NCBI GenBank assembly: GCA_021844725.1
Contig: JAKBSX010000020.1
Span: 1 to 13,705, forward strand
Direction of reading: 5' to 3'
Length of the DNA: 13,705 nt
Source of the DNA: Actinomycetes bacterium
GTDB lineage: Bacteria; Actinomycetota; Acidimicrobiia; Acidimicrobiales; Acidimicrobiaceae
In this document: piece after piece, positions 5,769-12,871 of the stretch
Numbering within the stretch: the first letter of the stretch is position 1
Layout: every line of letters begins with the position of its first letter
Position numbers and translations under genes: made by a program
The notes under the pieces: generated by a model
What the model was told of the DNA's origin: nothing
Database searches by the model: none
What the model saw: only the letters and a program-made list of their open reading frames with translations

Positions 5769-7094
5769 TTGCTGGAAAACATGAACCCTCGTCATTGGTT
5801 GACCCAAGCTCGCAATTCTTCTACGGTGCCGAAAGTGGCAGCGCTTGTGGTATTTGTCGTGTATTTGTGGTATTTCAAATCCCGTGTGAACCAGTCTGAT
5901 TTTCTGGTTTTTTACCGAGCAGCTGATGTAGTGCTGAAAAACCGGTCTCCATATCCTCCGCTATCGAGTGCGTCGGTATATTCCGGATCAAGCTTCGTTT
6001 ACCCATACTTTGCAGCATGGCTGTTCACCCCTTTTACATTGCTGGATCGCCAAGGTGCCGAATTTGCCTTTGTGGCAGTGTCTCTGGTTTCTATTGTCAC
6101 CGCTCTTTGGCTTTTGGGGGTACGAAGATTGCCCTTGCTGTTGCTGTTTTTACTGGCATCGACTTCTATTGTTGCTTGGCAAATTGGTACTTTGAATCCA
6201 CTATTTATGGTGGGCGTCGCCATTGGATGGCGGTATAGGGAAAAAGCTGTTGTGCTTGGCATCTCAGTTGCGCTTGTGGCATTTGCAAAGTTGTTCTTGA
6301 TTCCCGTTTTGCTTTGGCTGATGATATCAAGGCGGTATAAGGCCCTGGTGGCAGCGGCTGTGGCACTTGGTGCCATGTTGTGGATCAGCTTTGGGCTGGG
6401 TCCACTTTCGGTCCTCAGTTATGTCAGGTTATTGACTCGCCTGGCAAAACATGAGGGAGTCAAAGGCTATTCCACCAACGCCTTATTCAGATCACTTAGG
6501 TTTGGAATTATCGGATCCGATGTGGCAGTTGCGGTGATCGCTATCGTTATTGGTCTTGTATTTCTTCGCTTATATTTTGATTCTAAGAATGAGAAATTCC
6601 TTTTAGGTGGGGCCCTGGTGGTGGCGTTGATAATTACTCCAATTCTTTGGACTTCGTATCTTCCGCTAGCCGGGGTGGCTGGATTACTTTTATTCGGCGA
6701 GAAAGCTGGAGTAATTGGCTATAGCTTGTGTTCGTGGTTAGTCACTACGCCTGACAGAGCGCAAGGTTTTGAGATTGTGTTGGTTCTAGCTGCAGTGATT
6801 GCGTTGGTTGTACATCTAAGCGGTGGTTTTGGTGAGTTGTTTTGCAGGATAAAGCTTTATCTTCAGGAAAATATAAGAAGCAGCATGTTACTTTTCTTGT
6901 TGGGCTCACTTTTGCTGGTAGCGGTGGCGACTGTTTTTTACCCAGCTGTGTTTCCATTGCTGCTGACGCAGTATATGTTATTGTTGGCGGTACCGGGACT
7001 GATGTTCGTCAAACAAGATCAAGACCGGAACCAACCGAAATTGCTGGTTGCTGGCGAAAACTCGTCTCTTGACGATAATAGCGCGATCGTTTAG
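5769..7094 (+). CDS. GT87-family polyprenyl-phosphomannose-dependent mannosyltransferase-like membrane protein
   Basis: A 441-residue polytopic membrane protein with roughly ten hydrophobic helices (first at about 22-36, others near 97-116, 121-137 and 160-180). The first extracytoplasmic loop has SDFLVFYRAAD (43-53) and KNRSPYPP, followed by FVYPYFAAWLFTPF. This is the arrangement of the GT-C family GT87 (DUF2029), whose actinobacterial members transfer mannose from a lipid-phosphate donor to cell-envelope glycolipids such as phosphatidylinositol mannosides and lipomannan. IGTLNPLFMVG followed by a helix and AKLFLIPVLLWL also fits. The likely catalytic Asp is Asp44; donor and acceptor are inferred. 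TTG at 5769 is favoured because GAGGG (5757-5761) lies 7 bases upstream; ATG at 5781 is an alternative. The C-terminal tail is charged and probably cytoplasmic. Its stop is 5 bases from the convergent regulator gene. Confidence 0.8.
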   Translation: MLENMNPRHWLTQARNSSTVPKVAALVVFVVYLWYFKSRVNQSDFLVFYRAADVVLKNRSPYPPLSSASVYSGSSFVYPYFAAWLFTPFTLLDRQGAEFAFVAVSLVSIVTALWLLGVRRLPLLLLFLLASTSIVAWQIGTLNPLFMVGVAIGWRYREKAVVLGISVALVAFAKLFLIPVLLWLMISRRYKALVAAAVALGAMLWISFGLGPLSVLSYVRLLTRLAKHEGVKGYSTNALFRSLRFGIIGSDVAVAVIAIVIGLVFLRLYFDSKNEKFLLGGALVVALIITPILWTSYLPLAGVAGLLLFGEKAGVIGYSLCSWLVTTPDRAQGFEIVLVLAAVIALVVHLSGGFGELFCRIKLYLQENIRSSMLLFLLGSLLLVAVATVFYPAVFPLLLTQYMLLLAVPGLMFVKQDQDRNQPKLLVAGENSSLDDNSAIV

Positions 7095-7099
7095 GTGGT

Positions 7100-7477
7100 C
7101 TAATCTTTCCTATTGAGTCTTCTGAGTTCATTTTCCAGCTGCTCCATTCTCAATTTGATTTCAAGGATTTCCGATCTGGTTGATGGCAAATCCTCCATCA
7201 TTTGAGAGTTGATGGATTCAACCGGCTCACCAGCAATTCTTCGTCCCCGCTCCGATACCGCAGCTACCCAGAGGGCATAAAGATCCTGGTAGTCAATCTG
7301 CAAAGTCTTTGCTATTGGTGCAAGGCGGTCAAAATCAGGAAGCCCGCGTGCGTTGACCCAGCGGCTAACTGTTTGGTGGGGAATTGATCCAAGAGCATCG
7401 CCAAATTTCTTATAGCTATATCCGGCTGCAAGTATTTGATCCCTTATTACTTTTGCGAATGTTTCCTGGGCGTTCAT
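7100..7477 (-). CDS. XRE-like helix-turn-helix regulator with C-terminal coiled coil
   Basis: A 125-residue protein with an N-terminal helix-turn-helix domain at about 5-68: the turn region is YKKFGDALGSIPHQTVSRWVN, followed by PDFDRLAPIAKTLQIDYQDLYALW, as in Cro/C1-type domains. Residues 100-123 (EILEIKLRMEQLENELRRL) form a predicted coiled coil that could drive dimerisation. A repressor is likely; its target is not known. The ATG at 7477 follows a strong ribosome site (GGGAGG, 3 bases before the start). It is divergent from the second helix-turn-helix gene with 97 bases between, and it ends 5 bases from the convergent GT87 gene. Confidence 0.75.
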   Translation of the reverse strand: MNAQETFAKVIRDQILAAGYSYKKFGDALGSIPHQTVSRWVNARGLPDFDRLAPIAKTLQIDYQDLYALWVAAVSERGRRIAGEPVESINSQMMEDLPSTRSEILEIKLRMEQLENELRRLNRKD

Positions 7478-7545
7478 TTCCCTCCCTTTATCTACTCATA
7501 GATTACGGGGGCAAGTACGCTTTTTTTTAGTTCTGCACTAGGTAC

Positions 7546-7561
7546 GCACGCACGGGCGTGC
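7546..7561. promoter_or_regulatory. GC-rich inverted repeat between two divergent regulators (possible operator)
   Basis: GCACGC (7546-7551) and GCGTGC (7556-7561) form a perfect 6-bp inverted repeat with a 4-base centre, ending directly at the TAATAT box upstream of the plus-strand regulator. GTACGC also occurs at 7515-7520 and 7542-7547, giving a direct repeat 27 bases apart. Placement suggests auto- or cross-repression by one of the flanking proteins. Confidence 0.45.
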
Positions 7562-7567
7562 TAATAT
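7562..7567 (+). promoter_or_regulatory. -10 box for a probably leaderless transcript
   Basis: TAATAT ends 7 bases before the ATG at 7575, so transcription would begin at or near the A of the start codon. No ribosome binding site is present in between. This layout is typical of leaderless mRNAs in actinobacteria. No convincing -35 box is seen. Confidence 0.4.
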
Positions 7568-7574
7568 AAAGTTT

Positions 7575-7835
7575 ATGATCACCTTTGTGCCTACCAGTTG
7601 GGGTGACTCGTTGCGTTTAGCAAGGCTCCAGCGTTCTATTTCGCAGGTGAAGCTTTCGCAGTTGTCCGGGGTAAGCTCCTGGACGATCCATCAGATTGAA
7701 CGAAAAGGCGTTGCTCCTTCGGAGCGAACGAAAGCCAAGCTTGCGCGTGCGTTGTCAGTTTCAGTATCAGACCTCTTCCCTTCCAATCTTCCACCTGGGG
7801 GAGATTCTCTTGAGGTGGTGGTCACCGCCATGTAG
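7575..7835 (+). CDS. Small XRE-family helix-turn-helix regulator (86 residues)
   Basis: The protein is almost entirely one Cro/C1-type DNA-binding domain at about 10-67: WGDSLRLARLQRSISQVKLSQLSGVSSWTIHQIERKG, then RTKAKLARALSVSVSDLFPS. Helix 2 (VKLSQLSG) and recognition helix 3 (SSWTIHQIERK) are easy to see, and no effector domain follows; the last 18 residues are Pro/Gly-rich and hydrophobic. It is probably a dimeric repressor or a small accessory regulator. The ATG at 7575 lacks a ribosome site and may be translated from a leaderless mRNA. It is divergent from the regulator at 7100-7477 and shares little sequence with it beyond the fold. The target is unknown; an antitoxin role is possible, but no toxin-like ORF is adjacent. 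Confidence 0.75.
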   Translation: MITFVPTSWGDSLRLARLQRSISQVKLSQLSGVSSWTIHQIERKGVAPSERTKAKLARALSVSVSDLFPSNLPPGGDSLEVVVTAM

Positions 7836-8199
7836 CAATCACTGGTCGTTACAGGTCGTCACCCGAAATATGTGCAATCGGCATACAGTAGCCACCAAAT
7901 AAGTTGCGCATTATTGAACTGCTGTTTCATGCGGCCCAATCTTTAGACGTCGTGTAGTCAGCGGGTATTATTTTAGTGTTGGCGAGGAATGACGCTATAA
8001 AGATGGCCATGTCGCTATGGGGTATTTCAAATATTTCTACCAGGGGATGAGATTTTCGATCAACCTTATTTTGTGAAGGGGTCGGTACTTGTCAATTAGG
8101 TTCGAAAGCGATGGTCACCCCTACTGCTCCGAGACTGTCCTGGTCTTCAAGTAAATACTAAAATCAAAGAAATACTCGTTGTTTAGATGGCGTCGATGC
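7836..8199. other. 364-base convergent intergenic region without a supported gene
   Basis: Both flanking genes point into it. On the plus strand, every ATG and the one GTG I checked reaches a stop within about 15 codons. No tRNA cloverleaf and no strong terminator hairpin with a U-tract was found. A short direct repeat GGTCGT occurs at 7844-7849 and 7854-7859 (period 10). Confidence 0.5.
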
Positions 8200-9018
8200 T
8201 TATTTCACCTCTGGACCAATATAGCTGGGAAGGATGGTAGTTGGCATGGGACCTTTAATGCGTTTTCCGCCCTTTGATTCTTCCCACGCATGGGAGAGAA
8301 TTCCAACTCCTCGGCTTAGGCAAAACAGTCCCCGGGCGAGTTCCGGCTCAATCCCAAGTTCCGCATAAATGATTGCGGTTGCACCATCGATATTCATTGG
8401 AATTGGCTTGTCCCTACCCTCATTTATGAATTGCTCCAGATGCCTTGCTATTTTGATGAAATGACCTTCAATAGCCCGGTTGGCAACGGCTTCATCTACA
8501 AGGTCAAGCAAGGGACGCCTTCTTGGGTCAACTGGGTGGAACCTATGGCCAAAACCGGGAATAAATTTGGAACGCTCTTTCCATTTTGACACCGAGTTGG
8601 AAATAGCTTGCTGGGTCTCTATCCCAGCCATTTCCTGTGATCGGATTTGCTGAAGCAGCTCGACGCACTGTTGTCCTGCTCCCCCATGTGTGTCTCCTAG
8701 AAGGTTTATCCCCGTCGCCACAGCATTGTTGATCCCAATTCCGCAGGTGATCGCCATTCTTGCTGATGCAATTGATGGGGCCTGGGGACCATGGTCAACC
8801 GAGGCCACCATGGCTGCAGTGAGCAATCTGGACTGGTACTTGGTGGGAGCCGTACCCTTTGTCATCAGCCAAATCACTGAGACAAAGTCCCAGTTCTCAA
8901 TAAGCTCAGCAATTCTGTGGCCTCTTAAATTTATGATACCTGGCTTTATCTCAGAGATTTCGGTGGCCCACCAATCCGCCGAAGCCTTTATTACCTCTTC
9001 CGCACTCGGCCCAGCCAT
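8200..9018 (-). CDS. Citryl-CoA lyase-type short citrate synthase homologue
   Basis: A 272-residue protein of the citrate synthase superfamily, much shorter than true citrate synthases (about 370-430) and of the size of stand-alone citryl-CoA lyases such as the Hydrogenobacter enzyme, which split citryl-CoA into acetyl-CoA and oxaloacetate. The catalytic triad is intact: His111 in GDTHGGA, His158 in GFGHR and Asp211 in NIDGATA. VDHGPQAPS (74-82) and the C-terminal SRGVGILSHAWEE (235-247) are also conserved. A lyase acting on citryl-CoA or a related hydroxyacyl-CoA is inferred from length and the adjacent CoA transferase. The start is ATG at 9018, 1 base after the CoA transferase stop, with AGAGG 9 bases upstream; a longer frame to 9126 only overlaps the previous gene. 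It is the last gene of the minus-strand operon. Confidence 0.82.
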   Translation of the reverse strand: MAGPSAEEVIKASADWWATEISEIKPGIINLRGHRIAELIENWDFVSVIWLMTKGTAPTKYQSRLLTAAMVASVDHGPQAPSIASARMAITCGIGINNAVATGINLLGDTHGGAGQQCVELLQQIRSQEMAGIETQQAISNSVSKWKERSKFIPGFGHRFHPVDPRRRPLLDLVDEAVANRAIEGHFIKIARHLEQFINEGRDKPIPMNIDGATAIIYAELGIEPELARGLFCLSRGVGILSHAWEESKGGKRIKGPMPTTILPSYIGPEVK

Positions 9019-9019
9019 A

Positions 9020-10219
9020 TTATCTGACCTCTTTCTGTTGGCAACCAGTAGCAGGTTCGGCAAGCAAGGACTCGAATATTTCCTTGTTGTGCTGTCCGAG
9101 GGTCGGTGGCGGAGATGTGGCTGCAAGGGGATGGCCGTCTATCCATATTCCATTTCCGCTTATTTTCAGAGTTGTTTCCGGGTGATTGGGAAATGGAAGC
9201 TCAGTGAAGAATCTTCTGTATTTAAGCTGTTCCAACTGAACCATTTCAGGTACACTCAGAACGCGGGCCGCAGGAACCCCAAGTGAAGATAGTATTTCTT
9301 CCCATTCAGCAGCTGGCTTTCTGCTTAGACCTTTAGCCACTTCTTGGTTAATAGTCTCTCGGTTTATTTTTCTCATTTCTGAGTTTTTGAATCTTGCATC
9401 ATTGATTAGTTCTGGCATGCCAATGGCATTGGACAAGATTTCGAACTGCTCCTGCTTGTTGGCGGCAATGTTTAAAAGTCCCGAAGCTGTTGGAAATGCT
9501 CCTGAAGGGGCAGCAGTGGCGTTGTCATTTCCCATTGGACTGGGTGGCTGCCCTGTGATGAGGTAGTTGGATACTGCCCATCCCATGGCGGAAACTGAGG
9601 TTTCAAGCATTGATACATCCAGGAAACAACCCTGACCTGAATTCACTCTGCCGGCTAAGGCTGCTGATATTGCCATAGCAGCGCCAAGCCCTCCAATCGT
9701 GTCGCACACCGGAAATCCTGCCCTTAGCGGTGCAAGCTCCTCGGTGCCGGTTACGCTCATGATTCCGGCTAAGCCTTGAATAATTTGGTCATACGCCGGA
9801 CGATTGCTCATCGGACCGTTTTGGCCAAATCCTGATATTGCACAGTAGATAAGCTTTGAATTTAGCTGATGGAGAGTCTCCCAACCGAATCCCAACCTTT
9901 GCATCACTCCTGGACGAAAGTTTTCTATCACGACATCAGCATGTTTCACCAGCTGGCGAAACTCGTCTTTGCCTGAAGAGTCTTTAAGGTCCAGTTCGAT
10001 TGATTTTTTACCAGCGTTCTGCGCTAAGAATGACGCTCCAAGCCTCTCGCTATTTAGCTGCGGATCTGCTCCCAGTTGTCTGGCCAGGTCGCCATTTTTG
10101 GGCATTTCCACTTTAATCACATCTGCACCGAATAGAAGTAACTGATAGCTACAGTATGGACCAGCAAGGACGTTGGTTAGATCCAATACCCTTATGCCGC
10201 TGAGAGGCCCGGAATTCAT
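9020..10219 (-). CDS. Family III (CaiB/BaiF) CoA transferase
   Basis: A 399-residue enzyme that moves CoA between an acyl-CoA donor and a free carboxylic acid. Family marks are PLSGIRVLDLTNVLAGPYCSYQL at the N-terminus, ADVIKVE, KKSIELDLK, ADVVIENFRPGVMQRLG (95-110), AISGFGQNGP, and the catalytic Asp173 in FPVCDTIGG, equivalent to Asp169 of formyl-CoA transferase. Length and intact motifs suggest an active enzyme. The acid cannot be named; the next gene, a citryl-CoA-lyase homologue, suggests citrate or another hydroxy polycarboxylate, with succinyl-CoA or acetyl-CoA as a plausible donor (inference). The ATG at 10219 shares a base with the IclR stop (TAATG), with GGAG 7 bases upstream inside the iclR coding end. 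It is the middle gene of the operon and probably translationally coupled. Confidence 0.9.
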   Translation of the reverse strand: MNSGPLSGIRVLDLTNVLAGPYCSYQLLLFGADVIKVEMPKNGDLARQLGADPQLNSERLGASFLAQNAGKKSIELDLKDSSGKDEFRQLVKHADVVIENFRPGVMQRLGFGWETLHQLNSKLIYCAISGFGQNGPMSNRPAYDQIIQGLAGIMSVTGTEELAPLRAGFPVCDTIGGLGAAMAISAALAGRVNSGQGCFLDVSMLETSVSAMGWAVSNYLITGQPPSPMGNDNATAAPSGAFPTASGLLNIAANKQEQFEILSNAIGMPELINDARFKNSEMRKINRETINQEVAKGLSRKPAAEWEEILSSLGVPAARVLSVPEMVQLEQLKYRRFFTELPFPNHPETTLKISGNGIWIDGHPLAATSPPPTLGQHNKEIFESLLAEPATGCQQKEVR

Positions 10220-11052
10220 TATTTATCTCCTTGATTATTGCTTAGATTCGACAGCGCCACGTGGCGCGTCCTCAACCCTCCGTTGGTGAAGGCAGATATT
10301 TTCTGTGCTGACTTTTTCAGCTGTTCGATGAAGACAGCGATACGGTCCTCGCTAAAGCGAGAAGAGGGTCCGGAGAGTGAGAGGGCAGCTATGCATCTGC
10401 CGTCACTTCCCAATAGGGGAACAGCCACAGCAGACACTCCATCATCTCTCTCGGCATGACTTACCGCCCAGCCGTTTTTACCTGCCTCACTTATTGATTG
10501 CTGTAACGCGGTCAGATGTTCCATTCCTTTAGGGGAATCGATTGCCACCTTTTCAAGGAAGGTTTTTGGAACATTTACCAGTAATATTTTCGAAGCTGCT
10601 CCTGCCCAAAGTGGAAGTTCATCACCCACTTTGATTACGTGTCGCAGACTCTGAGGACCGGCGGCTTGAGCAATGCAAATTCTTTTCAATCCTTTTCTGA
10701 CATATACATTTGCCGTCTCGCGTGCTGTCTGTGATAGTTCAAACAACACATCTTTAAATTCTGGCGGGAACATCCACGTTTCGTCCGCTATTCTCGCCCA
10801 CCTAAGCAATGCAGGGCCTGGTACATACTGACCTCCCCCAAGTCCCCATAAAAGTCCTGCTTGTTCAAGTGTTTGAAGTAGTCGAAGCACTGTAGTTTTT
10901 GGCAGGCCTGTCTCGGCTGAGGTGTCTCGAATATTTAGTGCCGTCCGTTCTTCATTTAATAGTGCCAGAATGTCGAGTGCCCTCATAACACTTCTTACAC
11001 TGCTATGATCGCTGCCACTTTTGTCGGATGAAATCTTCTGCTGGTTTTCCAT
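10219..11052 (-). CDS. IclR-family transcriptional regulator
   Basis: A 277-residue dimeric regulator. The winged helix-turn-helix domain occupies about 18-78 (SVRSVMRALDILALLNEE, then IRDTSAETGLPKTTVLRLLQTLEQAGLL), joined to the IclR effector-binding domain with the typical segments RETANVYVRKG, RHVIKVGDELPLWAGAASKILL, GWAVSHAERDDGVSAVAVPLL and AALSLSGPSSRFSEDRI. Ligands in this family are usually small organic acids, which fits the genes it heads. The ATG at 11052 has only weak ribosome-site candidates. It is first in the operon with the CoA transferase and lyase and diverges from the aldehyde dehydrogenase. Palindromes in the shared upstream region, one between the -35 and -10 boxes of its own promoter, suggest that it represses itself and controls the divergent genes. 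The 25-residue tail after the effector domain is unusual but has no recognised motif. Confidence 0.92.
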   Translation of the reverse strand: MENQQKISSDKSGSDHSSVRSVMRALDILALLNEERTALNIRDTSAETGLPKTTVLRLLQTLEQAGLLWGLGGGQYVPGPALLRWARIADETWMFPPEFKDVLFELSQTARETANVYVRKGLKRICIAQAAGPQSLRHVIKVGDELPLWAGAASKILLVNVPKTFLEKVAIDSPKGMEHLTALQQSISEAGKNGWAVSHAERDDGVSAVAVPLLGSDGRCIAALSLSGPSSRFSEDRIAVFIEQLKKSAQKISAFTNGGLRTRHVALSNLSNNQGDK

Positions 11053-11149
11053 ACTCTTTATCCGCCCCCTTGATAGCTCACTCTTAGTAGCCTGTTGCCA
11101 CTCGTTCTTTAAAACAAATTTAGATATTTTGTAGATAATTCATAATTCT

Positions 11150-11178
11150 ACTATATAATCCACAGTGTGGGGTGACAA
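11150..11178 (-). promoter_or_regulatory. Promoter of the iclR-CoA transferase-lyase operon
   Basis: Read on the minus strand, TTGTCA (11178-11173, 5 of 6), a 17-base spacer and TATAGT (11155-11150, 5 of 6) form a strong housekeeping-type promoter. The start would fall near 11143, about 90 bases before the iclR ATG. The palindrome CCACAGTGTGG lies wholly inside the spacer. Confidence 0.6.
11160..11170. promoter_or_regulatory. Palindromic operator candidate 1
   Basis: CCACA and TGTGG flank a single central base. The site sits between the -35 and -10 boxes of the minus-strand promoter, where bound protein would block polymerase. Confidence 0.45.
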
Positions 11179-11199
11179 TTTCATACTATGGAATATAAT
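11172..11199 (+). promoter_or_regulatory. Promoter of the aldehyde dehydrogenase-dehydrogenase operon
   Basis: GTGACA (11172-11177, 5 of 6), a 16-base spacer and a perfect TATAAT (11194-11199). Its -35 bases are shared with the minus-strand promoter. The start would be near 11206, leaving a leader of about 125 bases that contains two further palindromes. Confidence 0.55.
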
Positions 11200-11202
11200 C
11201 CA
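11189..11202. promoter_or_regulatory. Palindromic operator candidate 2
   Basis: TGGAATATAATCCA is a 14-bp palindrome with one mismatched pair (6 of 7 pairs). It contains the -10 box of the plus-strand promoter, so binding would exclude polymerase. Confidence 0.45.
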
Positions 11203-11252
11203 GAATTGAGGTAATCAATCCGGTACTTGAAATATATGTGGCGTGACTGATT

Positions 11253-11263
11253 CCACAGTGTAG
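11253..11263. promoter_or_regulatory. Palindromic operator candidate 3
   Basis: CCACAGTGTAG repeats candidate 1 with one change; TCCACAGTGT is identical at 11159-11168 and 11252-11261. A second inverted repeat, TAGTA-TGC-TACTA, overlaps its right end at 11261-11273. Confidence 0.4.
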
Positions 11264-11295
11264 TATGCTACTATGATGCTAGCAGACGGTTCATA

Positions 11296-11314
11296 TATTC
11301 CATCTAGTGGAATA
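11296..11314. promoter_or_regulatory. Palindromic operator candidate 4
   Basis: TATTCCA (11296-11302) and TGGAATA (11308-11314) are perfect 7-bp arms around TCTAG. The site lies just before the aldehyde dehydrogenase ribosome site, in the transcribed leader if the promoter at 11172 is used. Confidence 0.5.
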
Positions 11315-11331
11315 GCCGAGGGGAATTAGGT

Positions 11332-12804
11332 ATGACTGAAACTTCGAGTGGTGTAATTGAACAAGTATTGGAGGCGCCGCTTTTCATTGGGGGGGAGTGG
11401 ATAACAGGTCCCGAGTTTGAAGACCGCATAGGCCCGTTTCTGAATCAGGTTGTCTCTAGATCTACTACTGCCAATGCCGGACAGATACAAAGAGCTTTGC
11501 AGCTGGCAAAAGAGTACAGCAAGGTAATTGCTAATACTAAGCCATTTGAGCGGGCAGAGGTACTTGAAAGAGCAGCATTTCTCGCCACTTCCCGATCAGA
11601 GGAGCTTGCAAAGTTACTTGCGCTTGAGCTTGGTAAGCCCCTCAAGGATAGCATCGGTGAGATAGTCCGGGTTGCAGACACTTTTGCAATTTGCGCTTCG
11701 GAAGCTAGAAGACTCGGTGGGGAGCTGCTAGGTGCTGAAGGATGGGAGAGGGGTAGCGGAACCACTGCACTAACCTATCGAGCTCCGGTCGGGGTTGTGC
11801 TTACAATTACACCTTTTAACGCCCCGGCTAACTTGCTGGCACACAAGTTGGGGGCCTCGTATGCAGCGGGAAATACCACTTTGGTAAAGCCTCCTCCTCA
11901 GGCTCCGGCTTCTTCTGCTGCTATCGTTAAAGTGCTTCTAGAAGCCGGGATGCCATTTCAGGCTGTGCAGATTCTAAACGGTGGAGTGGAGGTTGGGTCG
12001 GCACTTTCGGCTTCTGAGGTGGTGGCAGCTATTTCCTTTACAGGTTCTGCCAAAGCTGGAGCAGCTGTAGCCAGAACCGCCGGTCCCAAAAGGCTCGTTC
12101 TAGAACTCGGTGGCAATGCGGCCACAATCGTGCTAGCCGACGCGGATTTGGATAATGCGGCAGCGAATTGTGCTAAAACTGGATTTTCCAATTCTGGACA
12201 AAGCTGCATCTCGGTTCAAAGGATCTATGTTCACTCCTCGGTTATAGACAGCTTTTCATCGATATTAACTTCTCAAGTGCAAAGGTTGAAGGTGGGAGAT
12301 CCCCTAGATCCTACTACTGACATTGGTTCCATGGTGGACGTTACTGCTGCCTCTCGAATAATTGATTGGGTTGGAGAGGCAAGAGCCAATGGAGCAACCA
12401 TCACAACAGGTGCTCAACGACACCAAGCAACCGTTGTCCCAACTGTTGTAGTAAGGCCACCAAAAGACTCAAAGGTGGTCAAGGAGGAGGCGTTCGGAGC
12501 CCTAGTTGTAGTTATACCGTTTGATACTCTTGACGAGGTCATCTCAGAGTGTAACCAAAGCAACTATGGTCTACAAGCGGGAATCTTTACCAATGACGTC
12601 AAGGCCATTTTTAAGGTGTTTAGGGAACTTGAAGTCGGCGGACTGATTGTGAACGGGTCCTCTAATTATCGTTTAGATCATGTTCCATTTGGTGGGGTGA
12701 AGGACTCTGGTATAGGCAGGGAATCCCCCCGCTTCATGATCGAGGACTACACCTACATAAAGACAATGATGCTGAGAGGTATTTCGCTTTGGGGGGACGA
12801 GTGA
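11332..12804 (+). CDS. NAD(P)-dependent aldehyde dehydrogenase
   Basis: A 490-residue enzyme oxidising an aldehyde to a carboxylic acid with NAD(P). All catalytic features are present: Asn163 in TPFNAP, the cofactor-binding VKPPPQAP (185-192), FTGS (236-239), the general base Glu258 in LELGG, the nucleophile Cys292 in SGQSCISVQR, and Glu386 in EEAFG. The GQSCISVQRIYVH wording and KPPPQAP resemble the lactaldehyde/phosphonoacetaldehyde/sulfolactaldehyde-type branch rather than betaine-aldehyde enzymes, but the substrate cannot be assigned. ATG at 11332 has GAGGGGA (11318-11324) 7 bases upstream. It starts the plus-strand operon facing away from iclR; the next dehydrogenase begins 63 bases after its stop. 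Together they could oxidise an alcohol to the acid in two steps (inference). Confidence 0.92.
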   Translation: MTETSSGVIEQVLEAPLFIGGEWITGPEFEDRIGPFLNQVVSRSTTANAGQIQRALQLAKEYSKVIANTKPFERAEVLERAAFLATSRSEELAKLLALELGKPLKDSIGEIVRVADTFAICASEARRLGGELLGAEGWERGSGTTALTYRAPVGVVLTITPFNAPANLLAHKLGASYAAGNTTLVKPPPQAPASSAAIVKVLLEAGMPFQAVQILNGGVEVGSALSASEVVAAISFTGSAKAGAAVARTAGPKRLVLELGGNAATIVLADADLDNAAANCAKTGFSNSGQSCISVQRIYVHSSVIDSFSSILTSQVQRLKVGDPLDPTTDIGSMVDVTAASRIIDWVGEARANGATITTGAQRHQATVVPTVVVRPPKDSKVVKEEAFGALVVVIPFDTLDEVISECNQSNYGLQAGIFTNDVKAIFKVFRELEVGGLIVNGSSNYRLDHVPFGGVKDSGIGRESPRFMIEDYTYIKTMMLRGISLWGDE

Positions 12805-12805
12805 G

Positions 12806-12871
12806 ATGAACTCAATCCAGATTCACAATGGCATATCACTGCATGACTCCAAGAAAAGGGACTTCAGATGA
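12806..12871 (+). CDS. Possible 21-residue coupling peptide between the two dehydrogenase genes
   Basis: An ATG at 12806, one base after the aldehyde dehydrogenase stop, opens 21 codons (MNSIQIHNGISLHDSKKRDFR) ending in a TGA that overlaps the start of the next gene as ATGA. A run GGGGGGA (12791-12797) lies 8 bases upstream. It could couple translation of the two genes; it may also be chance in a 63-base gap. Confidence 0.3.
   Translation: MNSIQIHNGISLHDSKKRDFR

Noticed and set aside
7521..7528. Run of eight T as a terminator
   Set aside because: No hairpin precedes it on either strand, and it lies in a divergent promoter region where no transcript should end.
7844..7859. GGTCGT direct repeat with a 10-base period
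   Set aside because: Too short to separate from chance and not beside a promoter.
8099..8109. GGTTCGAAAGC resembling a tRNA T-loop
   Set aside because: The flanks do not pair as a T-stem and no acceptor or anticodon stem is found nearby.
8077..8122. AGGGGT/ACCCCT inverted repeat downstream of the lyase gene
   Set aside because: Only six pairs around a 34-base loop and no U-tract; not convincing as a terminator.
9019..9126. Extended N-terminus of the lyase (36 more codons)
   Set aside because: It overlaps the end of the CoA transferase in another frame, has no citrate-synthase-like sequence, and the ATG at 9018 has its own ribosome site.
8690..9286. 198-codon plus-strand open frame
   Set aside because: Entirely antisense to the well-supported lyase and CoA transferase genes; a shadow of their codon usage.
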